Assembly (NCBI GenBank): GCA_017528345.1
Contig: JAFXOX010000046.1
Span: 62,001 to 126,000 of the forward strand
Direction: 5' to 3'
DNA length: 64,000 nucleotides
From: Desulfovibrio sp.
Lineage (GTDB): Bacteria > Desulfobacterota > Desulfovibrionia > Desulfovibrionales > Desulfovibrionaceae
Shown here: in pieces, positions 57,537 through 64,000 of the stretch
Numbering within the stretch: position 1 is the stretch's first letter
Layout: the number at the start of each line of letters is the position of its first letter
Notes under the pieces: model-generated
The model's database searches: none
Told to the model about the DNA's origin: nothing
What the model saw: only the letters and a program-made list of their open reading frames with translations
Made by a program: the position numbers and the translations under genes

Positions 57537-58376
57537 ATGTCCATATTTTCTGCCAAATCTCTTGTTCTTGCCTGTGCTGGACTGCTTTTTTCTGTGCAGC
57601 CCGTCTTCAGTGATGCCCTTGCCCCTTTTAAAACACTCTCAGGGTCCCTTGATATTGCTGGCGGTACAGCCCATATCCCTGTCATGAAGGGTGCTGCCCA
57701 GCAGATCATGCAGGCCAATCCCAAAATCCGTATTACGGTTGCCGGTGGTGGATCAGGTGTTGGTGTGCAAAAAGTCGGTGAAGGCCTGGTTCAGATCGGA
57801 AATACGGGCCGCGCTCTCAAGGAAAGCGAAATCACCAAATACGGCCTTGTAAGTTTTCCCTTTGCCATCGACGGGGTCGCTGTTGCCGTCAATCCCCAAA
57901 ACAGTGTCAAAAGCTTACGTAAAGACCAAATCAAGGATATTTTTACAGGCAAAATCACCAACTGGCGCGACCTTGGAGGCAAAGACGCGCCCATCAGTCT
58001 CTACGTGCGTGAAGATGGCAGCGGCACCCGTGAGACCTTTGAAGGCCGGGCCCTGGATAAGGTAAGTTCCACCGACACGGCCAATGTCGTCAATTCCAAC
58101 GGAGCCATGAAGACGGCCATTGCCAGAGACCCCAATGCCATTGGCTACGTGGGTATCGGTCATCTCGATGCTTCCATCCAGGGAGTAGCCATCGACCAGA
58201 AGCAGCCGACCCAGGAAGCAGCAGCCAAGGGTGAATACCCCGTCACCCGTCTTCTGTACATGAATACCAAGGGGCAACCCACAGGCCTGACCAAAGCCTT
58301 TGTCGACTATATTTTCTCAGACAATGGCCGGGCCCTGATCACCAAGGCTGGGTATATCCCCTATGCCAGGAAGTAA
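57537..58376 (+). CDS. pstS: Phosphate-binding protein PstS
   Basis: The 279-residue periplasmic protein captures phosphate for the Pst ABC importer. A signal peptide (SLVLACAGLLFSVQPVFSDA) is followed by the PstS core: VAGGGSGVGVQKVGEGLVQIGNTGR, PFAIDGVAVAVNP, FTGKITNWRDLGGKDAPISLYVREDGSGTRETFE and AIGYVGIGHLD, which supply phosphate-binding Ser, Asp, Arg and Thr. The ATG at 57537 follows GCGGAGGGACT. pstC overlaps its end by 14 bp. Confidence 0.95.
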   Translation: MSIFSAKSLVLACAGLLFSVQPVFSDALAPFKTLSGSLDIAGGTAHIPVMKGAAQQIMQANPKIRITVAGGGSGVGVQKVGEGLVQIGNTGRALKESEITKYGLVSFPFAIDGVAVAVNPQNSVKSLRKDQIKDIFTGKITNWRDLGGKDAPISLYVREDGSGTRETFEGRALDKVSSTDTANVVNSNGAMKTAIARDPNAIGYVGIGHLDASIQGVAIDQKQPTQEAAAKGEYPVTRLLYMNTKGQPTGLTKAFVDYIFSDNGRALITKAGYIPYARK

Positions 58377-59256
58377 GCTACTAACCTTACCACATGACAA
58401 GGACAGCGAGGCCGATCTCTGGATCAAAGCAGCTACGGTGCTCGCTGTCCTTGCGGTGATTGCGCTCTGCGCAATGATTGTGGTTGCCGCCTTGCCGGCG
58501 CTCTTTTCCCAGACCCATACACCCTTTGAATGGGTTTGGCAGCCCTATCATGGGCATTTTGGCATTTTGCCCATGTGTGCCAGTTCTCTGCTTCTCGCGC
58601 TATCAGCGCTGATCATTGCTTTCCCCTGGGCTCTGGGCATCGTCATCTGGCATCTCACAGAGGAGGAGCCTGCCCTTTCCTGGGCACGAAAAGCCTTTGG
58701 ACTCTTTATCCGCCTTTTGACAACAGTCCCTACCGTTGTTCTCAGCTTTGCCGCAGTTTTTCTGCTCACACCGCTTTTGCGCACTGCCTTTGGCGGGACA
58801 GGGATGTGCCTTCTTGGGGCAACGCTCATGGTGAGCCTGCTCATTTTGCCAACCATGGTGCTTGTCATGGAAAGCGGTCTTGCCCAGCCTCTTGAAAGGC
58901 TCTGCCCGCAGGGTCTGGCTCTTGGTCTTTCTCGCTATCAGCTGCTCTGTCACTGCCTACTTCCCCAAAGCCGCACAACCCTGCTACAGGCGGCAGTTCT
59001 TGGCTTTGGACGGGCCTGCGGAGATACCCTTTTACCGCTCATGCTTGCCGGCAATGCCCCAAGGCTGCCCTTGCATCTCACCGACAGTACGCGCACCCTT
59101 TCTGCCCACATGGCCCTTGTCACAGCCAACGAGGTAGGTGGCGCAGCCTATAATTCTCTCTTCGCAGCGGGATTATTCCTGCTTGGCACAACGCTCTGCG
59201 TGACCCTCGCCCTGCGACGCCTTGCACGCGCGAAAAGCTCGGGGTCCACCGTATGA
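58363..59256 (+). CDS. pstC: Phosphate ABC transporter permease PstC
   Basis: The 297-residue permease has six or more membrane helices and the EAA-like loop GLALGLSRYQLLCHCLLPQSRTTLLQAAVLGFGRACGDTLLPLMLAGN with the family GDTLxxLMLxGN motif. It heterodimerises with PstA. The start overlaps pstS; a short hairpin GGG/CCC lies just before the ATG. The N-terminus has about 20 polar residues before helix 1. pstA overlaps its stop (ATGA). Confidence 0.94.
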   Translation: MPGSKLLTLPHDKDSEADLWIKAATVLAVLAVIALCAMIVVAALPALFSQTHTPFEWVWQPYHGHFGILPMCASSLLLALSALIIAFPWALGIVIWHLTEEEPALSWARKAFGLFIRLLTTVPTVVLSFAAVFLLTPLLRTAFGGTGMCLLGATLMVSLLILPTMVLVMESGLAQPLERLCPQGLALGLSRYQLLCHCLLPQSRTTLLQAAVLGFGRACGDTLLPLMLAGNAPRLPLHLTDSTRTLSAHMALVTANEVGGAAYNSLFAAGLFLLGTTLCVTLALRRLARAKSSGSTV

Positions 59257-60140
59257 AAAGACTTCTGCCATGGCTTATACGGCTCGCCCCGCTCCTCCTC
59301 GTCGCCGTCTGTGCCATCCTGCTTGTTTTTCTTTTGCAGCAAGGCCTTGGCAGCCTTTCCCCGACGCTGCTTTTTGGCAATGTACCGCCGCTGCAGGCGA
59401 TTCTGGGTAAAGCTCCTGTCTGGGAAGGGCTATGGCCTGCCTGCGCTGGCACGTTCTGCCTTGTCTTGCTCACACAAGCTCTGGCCCTCCTTCCAGGTCT
59501 TGGCTGCGGTATCTATCTTGCCGAATACGCAAGCCCCAAAAAAGCTGCGACCATCAGCCTTGCCATGGACATTCTGGCTGGCACGCCATCTATTGTCATG
59601 GGCCTTTTTGGTTTCACGCTCATTGTGTGTCTGCGACAAAGCTTCCTACCAAATGCCAATACCTCTCTTCTGCTTTCCGCAGCCTGTCTTTCCCTGCTTG
59701 TGCTGCCTGTGATTGTCAGCAGCTGCTGCGAAGCATTGCGAGCGCTACCTAGGGATTTGCGCATCACAGCCCTTGCCCTTGGCTTGAAGAAAAGAACCGT
59801 TGTCACACGCATTCTTCTGCCCCAAGCCTCACAAGGCCTTGCCGCAGGTCTGATTCTCGCCCTTGCGCGCTCAGCAGAAGATACGGCAGTCATCATGCTT
59901 ACTGGTGCGGTTGCCAATGCCGGACTTCCGGCAGGCCTTTGGGACAAATTTGAAGCTTTGCCCTTCGCCATCTACTACACAGCAGGCGAATACCAGAATG
60001 CCCAGGATCTCACGCGTGGTTTCGGAGCAGCGCTGCTTCTGCTTCTGCTCTCCATACTCCTTGTGCTCATTGCACATGTTCTTGAACGCCGCTATCTGCG
60101 GCAGAGGCAGGGTACACATGCAGCCGGCTGTTCTCGTTGA
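59253..60140 (+). CDS. pstA: Phosphate ABC transporter permease PstA
   Basis: The 295-residue permease has six helices and the coupling loop LRITALALGLKKRTVVTRILLPQASQGLAAGLILALARSAEDTAVIMLTGA, where RSAEDTA replaces the usual RAIGETA. It forms the channel with PstC. The ATG shares ATGA with the pstC stop, preceded by GGGG at 8 nt. pstB starts 23 bp inside its end. Topology and MxGxxxTxxxC-like DILAGTPSIVMGLFGF near residue 108 fit PstA. Confidence 0.93.
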   Translation: MKRLLPWLIRLAPLLLVAVCAILLVFLLQQGLGSLSPTLLFGNVPPLQAILGKAPVWEGLWPACAGTFCLVLLTQALALLPGLGCGIYLAEYASPKKAATISLAMDILAGTPSIVMGLFGFTLIVCLRQSFLPNANTSLLLSAACLSLLVLPVIVSSCCEALRALPRDLRITALALGLKKRTVVTRILLPQASQGLAAGLILALARSAEDTAVIMLTGAVANAGLPAGLWDKFEALPFAIYYTAGEYQNAQDLTRGFGAALLLLLLSILLVLIAHVLERRYLRQRQGTHAAGCSR

Positions 60141-60891
60141 AAATTTCAGTCTCTCACTGAACCGAGTGCGCATCCTCCATGCTGTGAATTTTTCTGCTGC
60201 TCAGCAGGGAATCAGCGTTCTCGTTGGCCGTTCAGGCTCAGGCAAGACGACCCTTTTGCGCAGCCTCAACCGCTTAAACGAAACCATTGCTCAGACCGAG
60301 ACACAAGGTCGGATTCGACTTGACCTTGGTGTAGGGCTTGAAGATATCTATCCAGGCGAACAGACACCGCGTCCGGTCAGTGAAATTCGCCGTCTTGTCG
60401 GCATGGTCTTCCAGTCGCCCAATGTTCTGCCGCTGAGCATTGCCGAAAATATTGCACTGCCTTTACGCCTTGTGCGCAAGCTCCCCTCCAGGGAAATCAA
60501 CGAGCGCCTACAGACATGTCTGAAGCAAGTGGGTCTTTGGGAGGAAACCGAGCACAGGTTAGAGAGTTCAGCCGAGACTCTTTCAGGCGGCCAAAAGCAA
60601 AGGCTCTGCCTAGCCCGCGCCCTCGCCCTTGAACCGGCACTTCTTCTGCTTGATGAACCTACCGCATCCCTTGATGTCCACGCAGCGGCAAGTATTGAAG
60701 AACATCTCAAAGAACTCGCTACGCACTATCCTATTGTCCTTGTTTCACACAATCCCCGGCAGGCCTGTCGACTGGCAACGCAGCTAACTGTTATGGAAGA
60801 CGGTAAGATTGTGGAAACCTTTCGCGAGCACCTTCCCAATGCCTCGGAAATAACAGAAATGCTCTCAGAACGCATGACAGAATTGGTCTAA
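60118..60891 (+). CDS. pstB: Phosphate ABC transporter ATPase PstB
   Basis: The 257-residue ATPase drives Pst uptake. Walker A GRSGSGKTT, Q-loop VFQSPNVLPLSIAENIALPLRL, signature LSGGQKQRLCLARAL, Walker B LLLLDEPTASLD and switch His in VLVSHN are intact. The NVLPLSIAENI segment matches PstB's characteristic NxFPxSIxxNI. The start at 60118 follows GAGGCAGGGTACAC. No phoU follows; the cluster ends here. Confidence 0.94.
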   Translation: MQPAVLVENFSLSLNRVRILHAVNFSAAQQGISVLVGRSGSGKTTLLRSLNRLNETIAQTETQGRIRLDLGVGLEDIYPGEQTPRPVSEIRRLVGMVFQSPNVLPLSIAENIALPLRLVRKLPSREINERLQTCLKQVGLWEETEHRLESSAETLSGGQKQRLCLARALALEPALLLLDEPTASLDVHAAASIEEHLKELATHYPIVLVSHNPRQACRLATQLTVMEDGKIVETFREHLPNASEITEMLSERMTELV

Positions 60892-61330
60892 AGCAGGGAT
60901 CTCCGCACTTCTTGTGCAATGGTCTGGGCTCACAGCCTCCTCCCCTTCAATGCCCCTCGATAGATGCCTGTGGGATTACCAAGATCGATCTTCGACAAAA
61001 GCCTCTCTGAAGTGGCTCTTTTTATGACAATTTTGTTCTTTTTAGACAGAAAGCCTTCTGCAAACTGCCATGCCCGCGCATACACGTACGGCTTTAAAAA
61101 AATAACAATTTTGTAATATCAATTAGTTCTTCCTTTCTGCCCCAGCTTCCCCTGTTTTTTCTGGGATTTTTCTCTCCTTTCCCGCAAAAAAATACATTCC
61201 TGTCGTTATTTCTTCCTCTTGTGAGCCTCCCTCACTTCCTCGTATCTCCCCGCTTCCCCTGATTCCATACGCGCTTCCGCCTTCCTGGCACAGGCTTTGC
61301 TCTAGGCTCTGCGTTCCGAAGGAGGATTCT
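60892..61330. other. Regulatory region upstream of amtB
   Basis: The 439-bp gap has no gene. It holds the sigma-54 promoter near its end and, further up, two copies of the dyad ACAATTTTGT (61027-61036 and 61105-61114), 78 bp apart, in an AT-rich stretch. These sit 200-280 bp from the expected transcript start, a normal distance for activator sites. A GCAC/GTGC inverted repeat with a 5-nt centre occurs right after pstB and seems accidental. Confidence 0.5.
61286..61300 (+). promoter_or_regulatory. Sigma-54 promoter of amtB-glnB-glnN
   Basis: TGGCAC-N5-TTGC is present with exactly 10 nt between the invariant GG and GC, as the consensus TGGCACG-N4-TTGC requires. Transcription should start about 12 nt after the GC, near 61312, just before the amtB ribosome site GAAGGAGG. 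Confidence 0.85.
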
Positions 61331-62533
61331 ATGAATGTTGCCGACACAAGTTTTATGCTTATCAGCGTGACCTTTGTCATGCTCATGACCCCAGCCCTTG
61401 CCTTGTTTTATGGAGGTCTTTCCCGTGCCAGAAATATGCTGGCAACGAGCATGTACAGCTATGCCAGCCTGGGAGCCATTACCGTACTCTGGGCACTGGC
61501 AGGCTACACGCTTTCTTTTGGTGGTGATCTCAACGGTTTAATCGGGGATTTTTCCTATCTAGGGCTTGCCAACGTTTCAGGCGGTGTGCACGCCAATGCC
61601 CCGACCATTCCACACACCGTCTTCATGGCTTTTCAGTGCATGTTTGCCGTACTGACAGTGGCCCTCATCTCGGGAAGCTATGCCGGACGCATCCGCTTTT
61701 CAGCCATGCTGCTCTTTTCCTGTCTCTGGCTCTTTGTCTGCTACTGCCCCATGGCCCACTGGGTTTGGGGAGGTGGCTGGCTGGCAAAGCTTGGAGCCCT
61801 GGATTTTGCAGGCGGAGCTGTTGTGCATATGGCCAGTGCTGCCGCGGCACTAGCTGCAGCCATGGCACTTGGTCCACGTAAAAAGATTGGGAGTTTTGCT
61901 CCCAACAATCTGCCCCTCACCCTTCTGGGAGGTGGAATCCTCTGGTTTGGCTGGTTCGGCTTCAATGCAGGAAGTGCCCTGACAAGCGGCAATCTCGCAG
62001 GCCACGCCTTGCTCACGACGCACCTTGCCACAGCAAGCGGCATCTTAGGCTGGATGTGTATTGAATGGAAAAAGACCGGAAAGCCTACAACGCTCGGCGT
62101 CATTTCCGGAGCATTGGCTGGCCTTGTGGCAATCACTCCAGGAGCGGGTTTCATTCCTCTCTGGGCTTCCATGCTCACAGGTTTTCTCGGTGGCCTTATC
62201 TGTTACCTTGGAGTGCTGCTGAAGAACCGCCTTGGCTACGATGACGCCCTTGACGTAGTGGGGATTCACGGTGTGGGCGGCACATGGGGTGCTCTCGCAA
62301 CCGGTCTCTTTGCGAGCTCAGCAGTCAATGGCGTAGACGGCCTCTTTTTCGGCAATAGTTGGCAATTTGTGGTGCAGGCCATCTCCGTGGTCGCTACCTG
62401 GGCTTATGTCTATGTGATGAGTCGTCTTCTCTTCTGGGGCATCAGTTGCATCATGCCGCTCAGAGTGAGTCCTGACGCCGAACATGTGGGTCTTGATCTC
62501 TCCGAACACAATGAACGCGCCTACAGTCTCTGA
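61331..62533 (+). CDS. amtB: Ammonium transporter
   Basis: The 400-residue trimeric channel has eleven membrane helices. The pore histidines are His166 (GGAVVHMASA) and His313 (DVVGIHGVGGTWGAL), and FYGGLSRARNMLATSM plus PHTVFMAFQCMFAV form the outer gate. No signal peptide is evident. GAAGGAGGATTCT precedes the ATG. It heads the nitrogen operon; glnB begins 28 nt after its stop. PII binding to its cytoplasmic face, known for the family, fits this gene order. Confidence 0.97.
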   Translation: MNVADTSFMLISVTFVMLMTPALALFYGGLSRARNMLATSMYSYASLGAITVLWALAGYTLSFGGDLNGLIGDFSYLGLANVSGGVHANAPTIPHTVFMAFQCMFAVLTVALISGSYAGRIRFSAMLLFSCLWLFVCYCPMAHWVWGGGWLAKLGALDFAGGAVVHMASAAAALAAAMALGPRKKIGSFAPNNLPLTLLGGGILWFGWFGFNAGSALTSGNLAGHALLTTHLATASGILGWMCIEWKKTGKPTTLGVISGALAGLVAITPGAGFIPLWASMLTGFLGGLICYLGVLLKNRLGYDDALDVVGIHGVGGTWGALATGLFASSAVNGVDGLFFGNSWQFVVQAISVVATWAYVYVMSRLLFWGISCIMPLRVSPDAEHVGLDLSEHNERAYSL

Positions 62534-62561
62534 TACAGGTCGCAAAAAACGAGTACTTCCT

Positions 62562-62900
62562 ATGAAAAAGCTTCAGATCATTGTTAGACCAGGCATGCTC
62601 GATGCTGTGCGTGAGGCCCTGCAGGGACTGGGCATCCTCGGTCTGAACTATACGGAAATTCACGGCTATGGACGTCAGATGGGCCACACAGAAGTTTACC
62701 GCGGCAATGTCATGCAGGTAGATTTCCTTCCCAAACTCTCCTGCGAAGTGGTGCTTGACGACGAAAAACTCGAGTCAGCTATTACGGCTATCTGTGACGC
62801 AACGCGCACAGGTCATGTGGGTGACGGCAAGATCTTTGTCACCGAAGTTCTGGATGCCATCCGCATTCGTACCGGCGAACGCGGGAAAGCCGCTCTCTAA
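62562..62900 (+). CDS. glnB: Nitrogen regulatory protein PII (GlnB/GlnK) lacking Tyr51
   Basis: The 112-residue trimeric signal protein reports ATP, ADP and 2-oxoglutarate to AmtB and glutamine synthetase. It is colinear with E. coli GlnB, including GYGRQMGHTEVYRG, VDFLPK with Lys58, TGHVGDGKIFVTEV and the end RIRTGE. The T-loop reads RGNVMQVDF, placing Met at position 51 where GlnD uridylylates Tyr; Tyr46 remains. So regulation is likely by ligands alone. The start is set by the family N-terminus; no good ribosome site is seen. Confidence 0.95.
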   Translation: MKKLQIIVRPGMLDAVREALQGLGILGLNYTEIHGYGRQMGHTEVYRGNVMQVDFLPKLSCEVVLDDEKLESAITAICDATRTGHVGDGKIFVTEVLDAIRIRTGERGKAAL

Positions 62901-62930
62901 TTCACCATTATTCTTTTAAGGAGTTACTCC

Positions 62931-64000
62931 ATGCTATCGCAACGCGCACAGGCAGTCAGCCAGGCTTTCAGCACACAGGCACGTAAAGCTCAGACAGAAT
63001 GTGAACGTGGCCTTCTGGCCGATAAAATCTTTGGGGCCAATGTCTTCAATCTTGATGAAATGCGCAGGCGTTTGCCCAAGACCGTTTTTGAGGAATTGGA
63101 AAAAACCGTCGAAGAAGGCCGCAGGCTTAATCCGGCCATAGCCGATGTGGTGGCCAATGCCATGAAGGACTGGGCCATTGAACATAAGGCGACCCATTAC
63201 ACCCACTGGTTCCAGCCCATGACCGGACTCACCGCAGAGAAGCATGATGCTTTTCTCACTCCGAGTCAAAAGGGCCATGTAATCAGCTCTTTTTCCGGCA
63301 AAATGCTCATCACAGGCGAGCCTGATGCCTCGTCGTTTCCCTCCGGGGGCCTGCGTTCCACTTTTGAAGCCCGCGGCTACACGGCCTGGGATCCCACGGT
63401 GCCAGCCTTCATCATTGACGAGCCCTATGGTTCAACTCTGCACATTCCAAGCTTTTTCTATGCCTACTCCGGTGAAGCTCTAGACCGCAAAATTCCCCTG
63501 GAACGTTCCATAGAGGCCGTATCCAAGCAGGCTTTGCGCATCCTTCGCCTTTTTGGCAATACCACTGCCCGCTTTGTCCACCCCATGGTCGGTTCCGAGC
63601 AGGAATACTTTCTTGTGGACAGTCATCTTGCGGCCCTCAGGCCTGATCTCCTGCTCTGTGGCAGAACACTTCTGGGAGCTCCTGCCGCCAAGGGACAGGA
63701 AATGTCCGATCATTATTTCGGGGCCATTCCAGAGCGAGTCCTTGCCTTTATGCAGGATCTCGAACGGGAGCTTCTTAAGCTTGGAATCCCCTGCAAGACC
63801 CGTCACAACGAGGTCGCACCAGGCCAGTTTGAACTTGCGCCGGTTTTTGAGGATGCCAATATGGCCTGTGACCACAATATGCTGACCATGAATATGATGC
63901 GGCACATTGCCCCTCGCCATGGATTTGTCTGCCTTCTCCATGAAAAACCTTTTGCCGGCGTCAACGGCAGCGGCAAGCACAATAACTGGTCCCTTTGCGA
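62931..64000 (+). CDS. glnN: Type III glutamine synthetase, C-terminus cut by window edge
   Basis: The first 356 residues of an enzyme of about 700-730 are visible. It begins with the helical GSIII extension, then [71 protein letters not shown] (glutamate metal ligands), [20 protein letters not shown] and [17 protein letters not shown]. These blocks define GlnN and not the usual GSI. It makes glutamine from ammonia imported by AmtB. AAGGAG lies 7 nt before the ATG, in a small GGAG/CTCC hairpin. Confidence 0.96.
   Translation, partial: MLSQRAQAVSQAFSTQARKAQTECERGLLADKIFGANVFNLDEMRRRLPKTVFEELEKTVEEGRRLNPAIADVVANAMKDWAIEHKATHYTHWFQPMTGLTAEKHDAFLTPSQKGHVISSFSGKMLITGEPDASSFPSGGLRSTFEARGYTAWDPTVPAFIIDEPYGSTLHIPSFFYAYSGEALDRKIPLERSIEAVSKQALRILRLFGNTTARFVHPMVGSEQEYFLVDSHLAALRPDLLLCGRTLLGAPAAKGQEMSDHYFGAIPERVLAFMQDLERELLKLGIPCKTRHNEVAPGQFELAPVFEDANMACDHNMLTMNMMRHIAPRHGFVCLLHEKPFAGVNGSGKHNNWSLC

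Noticed and set aside
58340..58376. AAGG followed by a GGG/CCC stem before pstC as another hairpin leader
   Set aside because: It lies within pstS coding sequence, the stem has 3 bp, and coupling by overlap explains translation.
60904..60917. GCAC-N5-GTGC inverted repeat after pstB as an NtrC site
   Set aside because: NtrC sites need a 7-nt centre between these halves, and the location is about 400 bp from the promoter.

Overview
The window is a contiguous piece of a bacterial chromosome with a packed, housekeeping-type gene layout and roughly even GC. Gene content points to an anaerobic Gram-negative bacterium of the Desulfovibrio type (Desulfovibrionales): a Rex redox repressor, a NAD-type GAPDH, cytochrome bd oxidase, a PurH made of the transformylase half only, an F-type ATP synthase with duplicated b subunits and its Fo genes in a separate operon, cobalamin genes, and a type III glutamine synthetase. 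This assignment is inference from gene families; no rRNA is present to test it. No phage, insertion sequence, CRISPR array or obvious genomic island was seen.

Layout. 1-9.5 kb: icd (cut by the left edge), rplU-rpmA-obgE-proB, a HEAT-like repeat gene, coaBC with an overlapping unknown gene, queA, gap. 9.5-15.1 kb (minus): the complete cell-shape operon mreB-mreC-mreD-mrdA-rodA. 15.5-26.3 kb: rlmD, purA-holB, an unknown gene, rpoZ-dnaJ, purH-cbiA, and rex-cobS-nitroreductase. 26.4-35.4 kb (minus): Fo operon (atpZ, atpI, atpB, atpE) and F1 operon (b', b, delta, alpha, gamma, beta, epsilon), separated by a terminator and a 207-bp-period tandem repeat, followed by aroK and an M24 peptidase. 36.8-46.1 kb (plus): pyrK-pyrD-GNAT-epimerase-ABC-F-Nudix, a tightly coupled chain of overlapping genes, then cysE, a previously hidden 40-residue lipoprotein gene, a D-isomer hydroxyacid dehydrogenase and an EamA exporter. 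46.3-55.6 kb: htpG, cydAB, two UDP-sugar dehydrogenases around a shared terminator, tRNA-His, murA and a BON-domain lipoprotein. 55.6-64 kb: a NifA-type sigma-54 activator, pstSCAB, then a nitrogen operon amtB-glnB-glnN (cut by the right edge) behind a textbook sigma-54 promoter.

The most unusual signal is in the untranslated leaders. gap, pyrK and the dehydrogenase gene at 44278 have no Shine-Dalgarno sequence next to their start codon. Instead each carries GAGG or GGAGG directly followed by a stem-loop that opens with CAGC and closes with GCTGAA, with the ATG 8-9 nt after the stem. gap and pyrK share 19 identical bases across the 3' side of the stem, the spacer and the start codon. I read this as a hairpin that folds a distant Shine-Dalgarno up to the start codon, possibly a regulated RNA element. 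Other points: a near-perfect Rex operator in front of rex, a PII protein lacking the uridylylated tyrosine of the T-loop, and the tandem repeat between the two ATP synthase operons.
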